NCBI GenBank assembly: GCA_945992255.1
Contig: CAMFVQ010000052.1
Location: 1 to 47,097 of the forward strand
Source of the DNA: an uncultured Clostridia bacterium
GTDB taxonomy: Bacteria; Bacillota; Clostridia; Christensenellales; UBA3700
DNA: 47,097 bases
Direction: 5' to 3'
In this document: piece after piece, positions 9,301-15,446 of the stretch
How positions within the stretch are numbered: the stretch's first letter is position 1
Layout of the letters: every line of letters begins with the position of its first letter
The notes under the pieces: generated by a model
Told to the model about the DNA's origin: nothing
The model's database searches: none
What the model saw: the letters and a program-made list of their open reading frames with translations, nothing else
Position numbers and translations under genes: made by a program

Positions 9301-10052
9301 GCTGTTGTAGCATTGATTGCTACTTCATCAAAATTGGCTTGGGTGAAAGCTGTTTCGCCTTCCTTAACCTTGGTGAGGTCGGTGAGTACAACATTGTCGA
9401 AGAATGCGTGACCTGCGGTGTAGATAGAACCATTGCCGAGAGAGAACACAAGTGAAATGTTGTTGTCAGCAATGTTGGAAGTTTGGAAATAAACGGTATA
9501 TTCTTTCCATTCGCCGTTGGTATTGATAGACTCGAAAGCTGCATAAGCATCACCATTGACATAAGCGTATACACCAGAGTTGTTGGTTGTGCTAGTAATC
9601 AATGTTTTTACAGAGAAAGTGAGTTTGTAGTAGCTGTTTTTGTTGAGTTTTACACCAGAAGAAGTGTACTTGTAAGAAGTAGCATTCTTGTTGTAAATCA
9701 TCAAAATCTTGTCATCATCAGCACCTACTTTGCCTGGGTTGTTGATGTTGCCATAAGTTTTCTTGTTGCTCTTGAAGCTCTTTTCGCTGGTGTCAACTAC
9801 ACCTGAAACGATGTTGTCAGAACCGCTTGGTGCACTGGAAGTGCCAACTGCACCTGTCCAAGAACTTGGAGTCAATGGATAATTCTCGCCAGTAGTCAAA
9901 GTAAATTGACCATTGGTGAAAAGCTCGTTGTTGTCAGCAGTGTCTTCATCTTTGTCTTTGTCCTTGTTGTCACAAGCAACAAATGAAGCGACTAGACAGA
10001 TGCACAATACAACTACGATAAGTGCTATGAGAAAATGTCTTTTCTTGTTCAT
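6375..10052 (-). CDS. Giant repeat-containing surface lipoprotein with C-terminal membrane segment
   Basis: Predicted 1225-residue exported protein of unknown function. The N-terminus is a lipoprotein signal with lipobox SFVAC and lipidation site C27, followed by an Asp/Lys-rich linker. About five divergent modules follow, near residues 45-230, 240-455, 470-650, 660-905 and 915-1145. They share phrases such as YNKNA.SYKYTSS, a YYKLTFSV-like strand, a W(K/Q)xxxxY strand and a closing FFDN/LFDS. Linkers such as ITADEYNA, ITASEYNA and ITEEEFIA separate them. This resembles jelly-roll carbohydrate-binding modules, but no catalytic domain was recognised. The C-terminus has an acidic linker, a membrane helix near 1172-1195 and a Lys-rich tail, so both ends may be membrane-attached. 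It is monocistronic with its own promoter, ribosome site AAAGGTGG and terminator. A role in binding polysaccharide is only an inference. Confidence 0.8.
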   Translation of the reverse strand: MNKKRHFLIALIVVVLCICLVASFVACDNKDKDKDEDTADNNELFTNGQFTLTTGENYPLTPSSWTGAVGTSSAPSGSDNIVSGVVDTSEKSFKSNKKTYGNINNPGKVGADDDKILMIYNKNATSYKYTSSGVKLNKNSYYKLTFSVKTLITSTTNNSGVYAYVNGDAYAAFESINTNGEWKEYTVYFQTSNIADNNISLVFSLGNGSIYTAGHAFFDNVVLTDLTKVKEGETAFTQANFDEVAINATTAKYSMIVGDSEFDYTSSSSSVLTPVKYTGQQGNGSDGSAPSSSSYVDKGIVDTAVTTSVVFGDGNLDLNAAPNSVGSKVMMLNNKKATAYGYRASSAIRFSAGKYYALSVYVRTNILEGKGATLKLTNGKSTDERNITIDEINTNDQWQKVTFYVEGNTKRHNDLYLEMWLGQGGKNDTSTHVKGIALFDSISFGEITADEYNAQSSNKFSLKSANPEDPIDQSKFVNTTYDETIAADRSEIKTEGGLLTINNILPTATTVSNFTKDADEKLDSTNGYTIYPNTYYIVSVLFKTDIADKAKGLNINLVSVNKDAKTDKYTDKKTSSSSLTNLNSENLKDYAIADGYTEARFFIKGGHYESKIVGLEYALGSGKGTQASNHVVGSATIKSMSVEKITASEYNAVSSDSLTTTTSFEESAGSNEVSNNGEFKLFDSAATKELYKENIFTTEGKLDKHMAVPKNWTITNKSAITDGQSRSGIIDLTSTSLMTELGLSDANFFDGFDGATIENNPTVLGINSVDSKAIGYSSDSISLSANSYYVFSVWAKSNGSNITIELSTKSGNGKNTKYHNITPVDNNWHRYYIYVETGIASVSLKLSLYAGNPQATSNTNNGWTFFDNAKYLAVDENTYKQAVKQDVANSNVLTQSWLVDSFESTNKESIASPSNWSGSLIDSEAKSDSDNLTAGVFDKTAGDWSKLNIDPDKKPAVANAIFDDSKNIGDSVLAIYNKNAGAYKYTSSSTNLKADTYYKISISVLTYGLDAKDSATVTLKLNNQTYTFGKLIGDKSTDYDKMRTINTSTYSENGEETIGTWKELNYYVKTDKKVTASATLSVGLGYNGKDNWKKGYVFADNYSVTTITEEEFIARKVVEGETEENIDQSLIADELVPNNHRIVFTEESANAEEDKNADKTESTDENKDKNDLLWLWISSGIVGGFIVIAVIVVIVRKYAPKKKNKKLTSKKSSKTTKSNNNKFND

Positions 10053-10096
10053 TTTACCACCTTTGAATTTGGAGTACTAATATTATAGTCTTAATT

Positions 10097-10125
10097 ATTA
10101 TAAAGGATATAAACCGAATTTGCAA
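10097..10125 (-). promoter_or_regulatory. Promoter of the large lipoprotein gene
   Basis: On the minus strand TTGCAA (10120-10125) and TATAAT (10097-10102) are 17 bp apart. This gives a leader of roughly 38 bases before the ATG at 10052. Confidence 0.65.
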
Positions 10126-10273
10126 TACTTTTTTAGTAAATATTATATTAAAAATATATTAAAAACAAAATATAATCAATATATTCCTAAATCATATCAT
10201 TTATGGTGAAAATGTGGCACAAAATGCCGATTGATAGAGAGTAAATTGGACGGGAGTTGGCAACAATATTTGT

Positions 10274-10681
10274 ATGAAAGAAAAATTTGAAGAAAAAATT
10301 TGGGGCGAAAACAACGCATTTTCGATGACAAAAAAGATTTGGCTCGTCATTGGAAGCTTGGTGGCAGGGATTTGCACAGGGCTTTTTGGTGGTGGGGGAG
10401 GTATGCTCATTGTGCCGTTGCTTACAACGTTGTATGGATTGGAACAGGACAAGGCTCACGCAACAGCATTGGCTACTATTTTTCCGCTGTGTTGTATCAG
10501 CAGTATTTTTTATCTAGTAGGAGCAGGCTGGGAATATCAAAACGGATTGGTTGTCAGCTTGGGTGTGGTAGTTGGTGGAATTGTCGGCTCGTTTGCTTTG
10601 CGGAAAATACCTAAAAGAATGCTTGGTGTGATATTCTATATCCTTATGATTGGTGGTGGAGTGAAAATGATAATTGGATAG
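10274..10681 (+). CDS. Half-size TauE/SafE (TSUP) permease
   Basis: Membrane protein of about 135 residues with one four-helix repeat of the TSUP family, which exports or imports sulfonates, sulfite and related anions. The glycine-rich GLFGGGGGMLIVPLL of the first helix pair is clear, as is the A.ATA segment after it. Full-size family members have two such repeats and about 250 residues, so this gene supplies one half. Its partner is probably the similar gene at 10833. The start is uncertain: GGGAG lies 17 bases before the ATG at 10274, while an ATG at 10325 just before the first helix has no clear ribosome site. Substrate unknown. Confidence 0.75.
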   Translation: MKEKFEEKIWGENNAFSMTKKIWLVIGSLVAGICTGLFGGGGGMLIVPLLTTLYGLEQDKAHATALATIFPLCCISSIFYLVGAGWEYQNGLVVSLGVVVGGIVGSFALRKIPKRMLGVIFYILMIGGGVKMIIG

Positions 10682-10832
10682 TATGAGGCGTGTCAATAAC
10701 TGGTTGGGCAAGTGAAAAATTTGGATATGTAGATGTATCAACTATTCATTGTAACAAGTGGAGAACATGGCGAAAATAATAAGAGAATACAAAATAAACA
10801 AAATGTATAAAATGCAATGAGGTATAATAAAT

Positions 10833-11258
10833 ATGCAATATCTTTGGATGATAGTGGCAGGTGTATGCGGTGGAATAATTGGCGGAATGGGTATGGGTGG
10901 CGGAACTTTGCTCATACCTATCTTGACTATACTTTTGGGGTGGTCACAACTGGCGGCTCAGACAACCAATCTTGTCGCATTTTTGCCAATGGCACTGGTG
11001 AGTATTGTCATACACACCAAGCATAAATTGGTGGACTTCAAAGCTTTGCTGTGGGTGACTTTGCCTGCTTTGGCAACTACTTGTGTTGCCTCGTTTGTTG
11101 CGCCAAAATTGGAAGGGGATTTGTTGCAAAAAATGTTCGGTTGGTTCATTGCAGTTGTGGGCGTAGTGATGCTGGGAAAGACAATTTTCGATTGGATAAA
11201 GTCTAAGTCGAACAAAACAAAAATGCCACCCAAAAGCAAATCAAAGAGCATATTTTGA
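10833..11258 (+). CDS. Half-size TauE/SafE (TSUP) permease, second copy
   Basis: Membrane protein of 141 residues with a second TSUP repeat, recognised by GGMGMGGGTLLIPIL and the following AAQTTNL segment. A Lys-rich cytoplasmic tail ends it. Ribosome site TGAGGT lies about 10 bases before the ATG. It is separated by 151 bp from the first half gene, in which no other gene was seen. The two products are related rather than N- and C-parts of a broken gene, since each carries the first-helix glycine motif. A heterodimeric transporter is likely; the substrate is not deducible. Confidence 0.78.
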   Translation: MQYLWMIVAGVCGGIIGGMGMGGGTLLIPILTILLGWSQLAAQTTNLVAFLPMALVSIVIHTKHKLVDFKALLWVTLPALATTCVASFVAPKLEGDLLQKMFGWFIAVVGVVMLGKTIFDWIKSKSNKTKMPPKSKSKSIF

Positions 11259-11391
11259 TATGTGAATATGTGCATATCAACTTGTATATTATACAGCAAT
11301 GTACATATTAGATAATGAACATATTTGCATATAAAAGCGAGTTTTGCTCCCCTATTTGCATTTTTGAAAGAAAGATTCAATATCCTAGTAT

Positions 11392-11670
11392 ATGGATTGG
11401 AAATTAAGACAAAGAGTGTTGGCTGAGGGAGATTTTGTGGTCAAGAATAATGCTACAATTAGAGAGGCGAGCAAAGTTTTTGGGGTGAGTAAAAGCACGA
11501 TGCATATTGATTTGACAAAAAGGCTGAGCGAAATAGACAAAGAATTGTTCGGAGCGGTCAAGGCAGTGCTCGAGTATAATTGGTCGGTGAGGCATTTGCG
11601 AGGCGGTGAGAGTACTCGCCGAAATTATCAAGAAAAAGCCAAAAGAAAAAGCACAACGAGTGTGCTTTGA
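11392..11670 (+). CDS. spoIIID: Sporulation transcription factor SpoIIID
   Basis: Small DNA-binding regulator of 92 residues, close to the family's usual length. In Bacillus it acts in the mother cell together with sigma-E to switch genes on and off. The helix-turn-helix IREASKVFGVSKSTMHID (about residues 23-40) and the C-terminal WSVRHLRGGESTR basic segment match SpoIIID well. There is no strong ribosome site before the ATG; only GAAAGAAAGA is visible. The 3-prime end overlaps the terminator of the convergent ttcA-like gene, and the stop codon lies 1 base from that gene's stop. Presence of this gene indicates endospore formation. Confidence 0.93.
   Translation: MDWKLRQRVLAEGDFVVKNNATIREASKVFGVSKSTMHIDLTKRLSEIDKELFGAVKAVLEYNWSVRHLRGGESTRRNYQEKAKRKSTTSVL
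11641..11668 (-). terminator. Terminator of the ttcA-like gene, lying inside spoIIID
   Basis: AAAGCACA (11648-11655) and TGTGCTTT (11661-11668) form a stem which, on the minus strand, is followed by a T-rich tract (TTCTTTT, plus-strand 11641-11647). The element is made of the last codons of spoIIID. Confidence 0.7.
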
Positions 11671-11671
11671 A

Positions 11672-12409
11672 TTATTTGATTGGTTTTGCTTTGTCCCACA
11701 AGCTGTTGCGGTCAGGATTGAAAATGGCGGATAAGATATGCTTTTTGGAGTCATGGAAGTCCTCATCTAGTTGCTTGATGAGATCTTTCATATCTTCACG
11801 CTTGGTGTGTTTGTCTTGTGGGCAAACATTGTGAATGATAGGCAGTCCTAGTCGCTTGCATGTCCAGTTGATTTGTTTTTCTTCGATATAGATAAGAGGG
11901 CGAATGAGTGTCATACCGCTCCTGTCCATGTGGCTAGTTGGCATAAATGTCGAAAATCTGCCTTCATAAATAAGGCTTAACATAAGCGTTTCGGCAACAT
12001 CATCGGCATGGTGGCCGAGTGCGAGCTTGTTGCAACCATTGGCAATGGCAACGCTGTTGAGAGCGCCACGACGCATCTTAGAGCAAAGAGAACAAGGACT
12101 TTTTTCTTTGCGTTCCTCGAATATTATCTGAGCAATATCCGTTTTTTCGACAATGAAAGGAACATCAAGACTTTTGCAAAATTCTCGACATGTATCGACT
12201 TCTTGTTGGTTGGTGCCCTCAAAACCAAGGTCAATGTTGATGGCAACGAGGTCGAATTTTTGGGGAGAAAACTTGCGGTAGTTGGCAAGGACGGCAAGAA
12301 GAGTTATGGAGTCTTTTCCGCCAGAAAGTCCAACGGCAATTTTGTCGCCGTCTTGTATCATATCATAGTCACTGATTGCTTTTCGAGCTAGGCTTAATAG
12401 TTTTTGCAT
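11672..12409 (-). CDS. TtcA-like tRNA thiolation protein
   Basis: ATP-binding protein of 245 residues in the TtcA/TilS PP-loop family, which activates tRNA for sulfur insertion. The PP-loop SGGKDS is at 29-34. The iron-sulfur type cysteines are C106 and C109 in PCSLC plus C196 in HNVCP, matching the three-cysteine pattern of TtcA. GHHADDVAETL near 132-142 is a second family motif. The ATG at 12409 was chosen because the longer upstream reading frame runs through the promoter. The minus-strand -10 box TATAAT ends 6 bases before this ATG and no ribosome site is visible, so the mRNA is probably leaderless. In Clostridia the exact tRNA target is not settled. Confidence 0.85.
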   Translation of the reverse strand: MQKLLSLARKAISDYDMIQDGDKIAVGLSGGKDSITLLAVLANYRKFSPQKFDLVAINIDLGFEGTNQQEVDTCREFCKSLDVPFIVEKTDIAQIIFEERKEKSPCSLCSKMRRGALNSVAIANGCNKLALGHHADDVAETLMLSLIYEGRFSTFMPTSHMDRSGMTLIRPLIYIEEKQINWTCKRLGLPIIHNVCPQDKHTKREDMKDLIKQLDEDFHDSKKHILSAIFNPDRNSLWDKAKPIK

Positions 12410-12415
12410 AAAATG

Positions 12416-12444
12416 ATTATATAAGTTTTGTTGACTAAATGCAA
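12416..12444 (-). promoter_or_regulatory. Promoter of the ttcA-like gene (leaderless type)
   Basis: On the minus strand TTGCAT (12439-12444) and TATAAT (12416-12421) are 17 bp apart. The expected transcription start coincides with the ATG at 12409. The -35 box lies inside the spacer of the opposing promoter at 12431-12459. Confidence 0.75.
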
Positions 12445-12459
12445 TTAAAATTATATAAT
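12431..12459 (+). promoter_or_regulatory. Promoter of the small multidrug-export gene, interleaved with the ttcA promoter
   Basis: TTGACT (12431-12436) and TATAAT (12454-12459) are 17 bp apart. Transcription should start near 12466, downstream of the ATG at 12461, so that ATG cannot be used from this promoter. Confidence 0.75.
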
Positions 12460-12481
12460 TATGGCGACAAGGAGAAAAATT

Positions 12482-13168
12482 TTGGTAGATGCAATTATAA
12501 ATTTTTTCAAAGAAACTTTGAAAAACGAATATCTTATAATAATTATCATTTCTATGATTCCGCTTATCGAGCTGAGAGGTTCGATACCTGTGGGCATTGC
12601 AATGGGCATGAATGTGTTCGAGGCTTTTGCTTGTGCATGGGCTGGTAGCGCACTTGTAGCACCTATTTTGCTCCTTATCTTGCAACCAATACTAAAATGG
12701 ATGAAAAAATATAAGCCGTTCAGAGCGCTTGCCAATGCAGTGGAAAGTATTTTTAAGGGCAAGGCTTCTATCGTGGAGGACAAGGCGAATCAAGAGTTCG
12801 ACCCCAAAATGATAGAGAGGCGAAAGATGATAGGCGTGTTTGCATTCGTTGCAATTCCTATTCCGCTCACCGGTGTGTGGACAGGCAGTGCGGTTGCATC
12901 ATTTATGGGACTAGGCTTTGTCAAATCTATGCTTATGGTATGGGCAGGCAATTTGGTAGCTGCTGTCATCATCAGCTTGTTGTCATTCTTCCTTGCAGAC
13001 TATATCGATTATATTATTTATGCATTGTTGGCTATTGTGGTGATAGCTTTGGTAGCATACATTGTCAAGTTGGTGTTGCATATCCGAAAAGATAAGAAGT
13101 CCAAAAATCAAGAGGTTGTCCAAAAAGATGAAGCCCAAAACAACGATAATGATATAGAAAACAAATAA
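12482..13168 (+). CDS. Small multidrug-export family membrane protein (COG2426/PF06695)
   Basis: Integral membrane protein of about 228 residues. The segment MIPLIELRGSIPVGIAMG is the hallmark of the small multidrug-export family, and several hydrophobic helices follow. The name is historical; the family's true function is poorly known. The start is taken as TTG at 12482, because ribosome site AAGGAG (12469-12474) lies 7 bases before it and the upstream in-frame ATG at 12461 precedes the predicted transcription start. The C-terminus is charged (Lys, Glu, Asn, Asp rich) and probably cytoplasmic. The gene is monocistronic, with a hairpin terminator behind it. Confidence 0.82.
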   Translation: MVDAIINFFKETLKNEYLIIIIISMIPLIELRGSIPVGIAMGMNVFEAFACAWAGSALVAPILLLILQPILKWMKKYKPFRALANAVESIFKGKASIVEDKANQEFDPKMIERRKMIGVFAFVAIPIPLTGVWTGSAVASFMGLGFVKSMLMVWAGNLVAAVIISLLSFFLADYIDYIIYALLAIVVIALVAYIVKLVLHIRKDKKSKNQEVVQKDEAQNNDNDIENK

Positions 13169-13180
13169 CTTTATTTTTAT

Positions 13181-13213
13181 AAATTCGCATACGCATTTGA
13201 ATGCGAATTTTTT
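13181..13213 (+). terminator. Terminator after the small multidrug-export gene
   Basis: AAATTCGCAT (13181-13190) and ATGCGAATTT (13201-13210) form a 10-bp stem that runs into further T residues. Confidence 0.8.
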
Positions 13214-13238
13214 AATTGCAAAAAGTTTAACAAAATGA

Positions 13239-13267
13239 TTGCTTTTTAGGAAAATGTGTAGTATAGT
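13239..13267 (+). promoter_or_regulatory. Promoter of the lipoprotein gene at 13313
   Basis: TTGCTT (13239-13244) and TATAGT (13262-13267) are separated by 17 bp. Confidence 0.6.
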
Positions 13268-13312
13268 ATGAAATAGTTTTACGTATATTTTACGAAAACG
13301 GAGGAGTAAATC

Positions 13313-14311
13313 ATGAAAAAAAGAATTACTGTTATTGCAATTTTGGTGCTTTTGGTAGTCGTAGGTGTATTCGCTACTGGCTGTTTTGCTAAGAAATTCG
13401 AAGCTCCAAATAAAATTATTGGTCTAGAAAAGCCAACTTCTGCTCCAGCTAAAGCTATCGATAAAAAAATGAGCGGAACTGATATGCTTATGGCAGGTAT
13501 CGACAACTTCTATGCAGCTGATTATGTATCAACATTGCTCGCTGGTCAAGTTACTGTGAAAATCGGTACACTCCCTGTTACACAAAGTGTATTTGGTACA
13601 AAGATTAGAGAGGGTAAGGCTACAACTGAGCAAGAAAAGAAAGATGCAATCTATTATGTAGACAACAAGAGCTATAGCTCAGTTGTGCAAGTATATGAAG
13701 AGACTATCGTAAATCAAAAAGCAGCAAATGCTGATGATAGAGTAAAATATGTATCTTACAACAAGAGAAAGTATGATAAAAAATCTGACCCAGATGGATT
13801 CGGTGTAGTTGGTTGGGGAGATCCGGTAAAGGAAAAGAAAAAGCCTGCAGTGAGCGGTAAATCTTTTGATAGTGTAGCTTCACTTGTATCTGATATGAAG
13901 AATGACCCAACTCGTATTTGGATGTATACCACAACACCAGAAACAATTGCCAATGTATCTAAAGTAACAACAAATAGTGCTGGTCAATATGAGTTCACAG
14001 TAGATCTTGACATCAACAAAGCTACAGAAGACTACAGACAAGTTATGCTTCACATGCTCAACGCATCTGTATCTTGTAAAGATGAGGATTTGAAATTCAG
14101 AAGTGTTCAATTCACAGTGAAGATGTGGGAAAATGGCTTCATCAGTGAGCTTGGTATTGTAGAGAGTTATGATGTAAAGATCGCAGGTATTATCAACTCA
14201 ACAATCACCTTGGAATCTGTTCAACAATATAGCTATGATATGAACGAAAAGGGCTTTGATATCGCATCAAGACTCGAAGCATCAAAGAGCTGGCCAAACA
14301 ACATAAAATAA
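13313..14311 (+). CDS. Lipoprotein of unknown function
   Basis: Predicted exported lipoprotein of 332 residues. MKKR is followed by a hydrophobic signal and the lipobox FATGC, with lipidation at C24. The mature part is soluble, rich in Lys, Asp, Ser and Thr, with no family motif that I recognise. It starts from GGAGGAG spaced 6 bases from the ATG and has its own promoter and terminator, so it forms a single-gene unit between a membrane exporter and the PAP2 operon. Strong transcription and translation signals suggest an abundant envelope protein. Function not assigned. Confidence 0.8.
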   Translation: MKKRITVIAILVLLVVVGVFATGCFAKKFEAPNKIIGLEKPTSAPAKAIDKKMSGTDMLMAGIDNFYAADYVSTLLAGQVTVKIGTLPVTQSVFGTKIREGKATTEQEKKDAIYYVDNKSYSSVVQVYEETIVNQKAANADDRVKYVSYNKRKYDKKSDPDGFGVVGWGDPVKEKKKPAVSGKSFDSVASLVSDMKNDPTRIWMYTTTPETIANVSKVTTNSAGQYEFTVDLDINKATEDYRQVMLHMLNASVSCKDEDLKFRSVQFTVKMWENGFISELGIVESYDVKIAGIINSTITLESVQQYSYDMNEKGFDIASRLEASKSWPNNIK

Positions 14312-14329
14312 GCAATAAGACAATAAAAG

Positions 14330-14357
14330 CACATCGCTATGCGGTGTGTTTTTTTGT
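14330..14357 (+). terminator. Terminator after the lipoprotein gene
   Basis: CACATCGC and GCGGTGTG flank a TAT loop, with one G-T pair in an 8-bp stem, and seven or more T residues follow. The remaining bases up to the PAP2 promoter are AT-rich with nothing else recognisable. Confidence 0.85.
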
Positions 14358-14496
14358 GCAAAAAACAATATGATAAATAAAATGGCGAGAGATAGGCAAG
14401 AATATAATAGCAAAATATGAGTGGAGTCTAGTGATGATTGGTTAGGTATAAAATAGGGAAAACAAGTGCGAGTATGAGCAAAAATAAAAATAATAC

Positions 14497-14525
14497 TTGA
14501 AACATAGCTTTATATGTATTATAAT
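14497..14525 (+). promoter_or_regulatory. Promoter of the PAP2 operon (near-leaderless)
   Basis: TTGAAA (14497-14502) and TATAAT (14520-14525) are 17 bp apart. The first usable ATG is at 14535, only 9 bases after the -10 box, so the leader should be about 3 bases. An in-frame ATG at 14514 overlaps the promoter and is excluded. Confidence 0.75.
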
Positions 14526-14534
14526 ATAAATACT

Positions 14535-15446
14535 ATGAACATAACCAAAGAAAGAAAAATTTCAATAATTGGACACAGCGTGGCTATTGCCGTAGGTATT
14601 TTGCTTATGGTGCTAGCTTCTTTTTTTGACCTAAAACTATCGCAAGCAATAGGTGACCAACACAACTTCTATGGTCAACTCTTTGCTATAATAGCCGAGT
14701 ATCCGTCCTATTGGATGGTGCCAATCGCCGGAGCTATTATATTCTACAATTCTGACTTATTCGACAAAAAGAATGCAAGAATTGGAATAATGGTACTAGG
14801 CACAGTTATTGTTTGGTTTGGGTGGTTCTTGTTCTCAATCAAGTCAACTAAGTTGGTTGAGATAGAACATCTAGCACTTTGGAGTGTATTCAAGGGCTTT
14901 TTCTATGGTGGAATGACACTTATCATATTTCACTTTGTGCCAAAGGATACAATTCACAGATTGTTCAAGTTCGCAGTATTTTCGCTCGTGTTCATCGTGG
15001 TGGCACTTGCCGTTATGCAAGTTATGAAGAATATTTGGTGCCGTATGAGATATAGAGATATGCTCAAAGAAGGCAATTGTGATGGCTTTTCACCTTGGTG
15101 GAAGATTATGTATGGCAGAGAAAAGCTCGACCCATCATATAAATATACATCTTTTCCATCTGGACATTCATCTAGCATAACACATTTGTTCTTGTTGTGT
15201 GTGCTGTGTGATATTTTGCCATCTTGGAAGAGTAAATCGTGGCTAAAACCTACTATGTATGTAGGTGTGATCGTGGTAATTGCTGTGGGTACATTTTCGA
15301 GAATTGTCAACTGCGCACACTTCTTGTCCGATATTGTGGCAGGAACATATATTACTTACGGCATTTTTTACTTGCTCAAATGGTTGTTTTTCCGTGGCGG
15401 AAAATACCAATTCGAGATAAGCAAAAGGAGTGAGGTTGTAGAGTGA
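14535..15446 (+). CDS. PAP2-family membrane phosphatase
   Basis: Polytopic membrane protein of 303 residues with the three motifs of the PAP2 phosphatase superfamily. They are K165-x6-R172 (followed by Tyr rather than the usual Pro), PSGH at 208-211, and S255-R256 followed by H262 and D266. Family members remove phosphate from phosphatidic acid, phosphatidylglycerol phosphate or undecaprenyl pyrophosphate. All catalytic residues are present, so it should be active; the substrate is not deducible. It is the first gene of a four-gene operon, and its stop overlaps the GTG start of a degenerate paralogue. No ribosome site precedes the ATG, in keeping with a near-leaderless mRNA. Confidence 0.88.
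   Translation: MNITKERKISIIGHSVAIAVGILLMVLASFFDLKLSQAIGDQHNFYGQLFAIIAEYPSYWMVPIAGAIIFYNSDLFDKKNARIGIMVLGTVIVWFGWFLFSIKSTKLVEIEHLALWSVFKGFFYGGMTLIIFHFVPKDTIHRLFKFAVFSLVFIVVALAVMQVMKNIWCRMRYRDMLKEGNCDGFSPWWKIMYGREKLDPSYKYTSFPSGHSSSITHLFLLCVLCDILPSWKSKSWLKPTMYVGVIVVIAVGTFSRIVNCAHFLSDIVAGTYITYGIFYLLKWLFFRGGKYQFEISKRSEVVE

Noticed and set aside
6375-10052. Several plus-strand frames of 60-107 codons within the lipoprotein gene
   Set aside because: They are shadows of the repetitive Ser/Thr-rich coding sequence and have no supporting ribosome sites or homology.
11947-11953. Further TGTCGAA motif in the ttcA-like gene
   Set aside because: It is a single copy inside coding sequence, as are a few others in the window; chance occurrence is the simplest reading.
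12410-12685. N-terminal extension of the ttcA-like gene
   Set aside because: The extension runs across both interleaved promoters and overlaps the opposite gene; TtcA-like similarity begins at the ATG at 12409.
14514-14534. Earlier in-frame ATG for the PAP2 gene
   Set aside because: This ATG lies inside the promoter between the -35 and -10 boxes, upstream of the expected transcription start.
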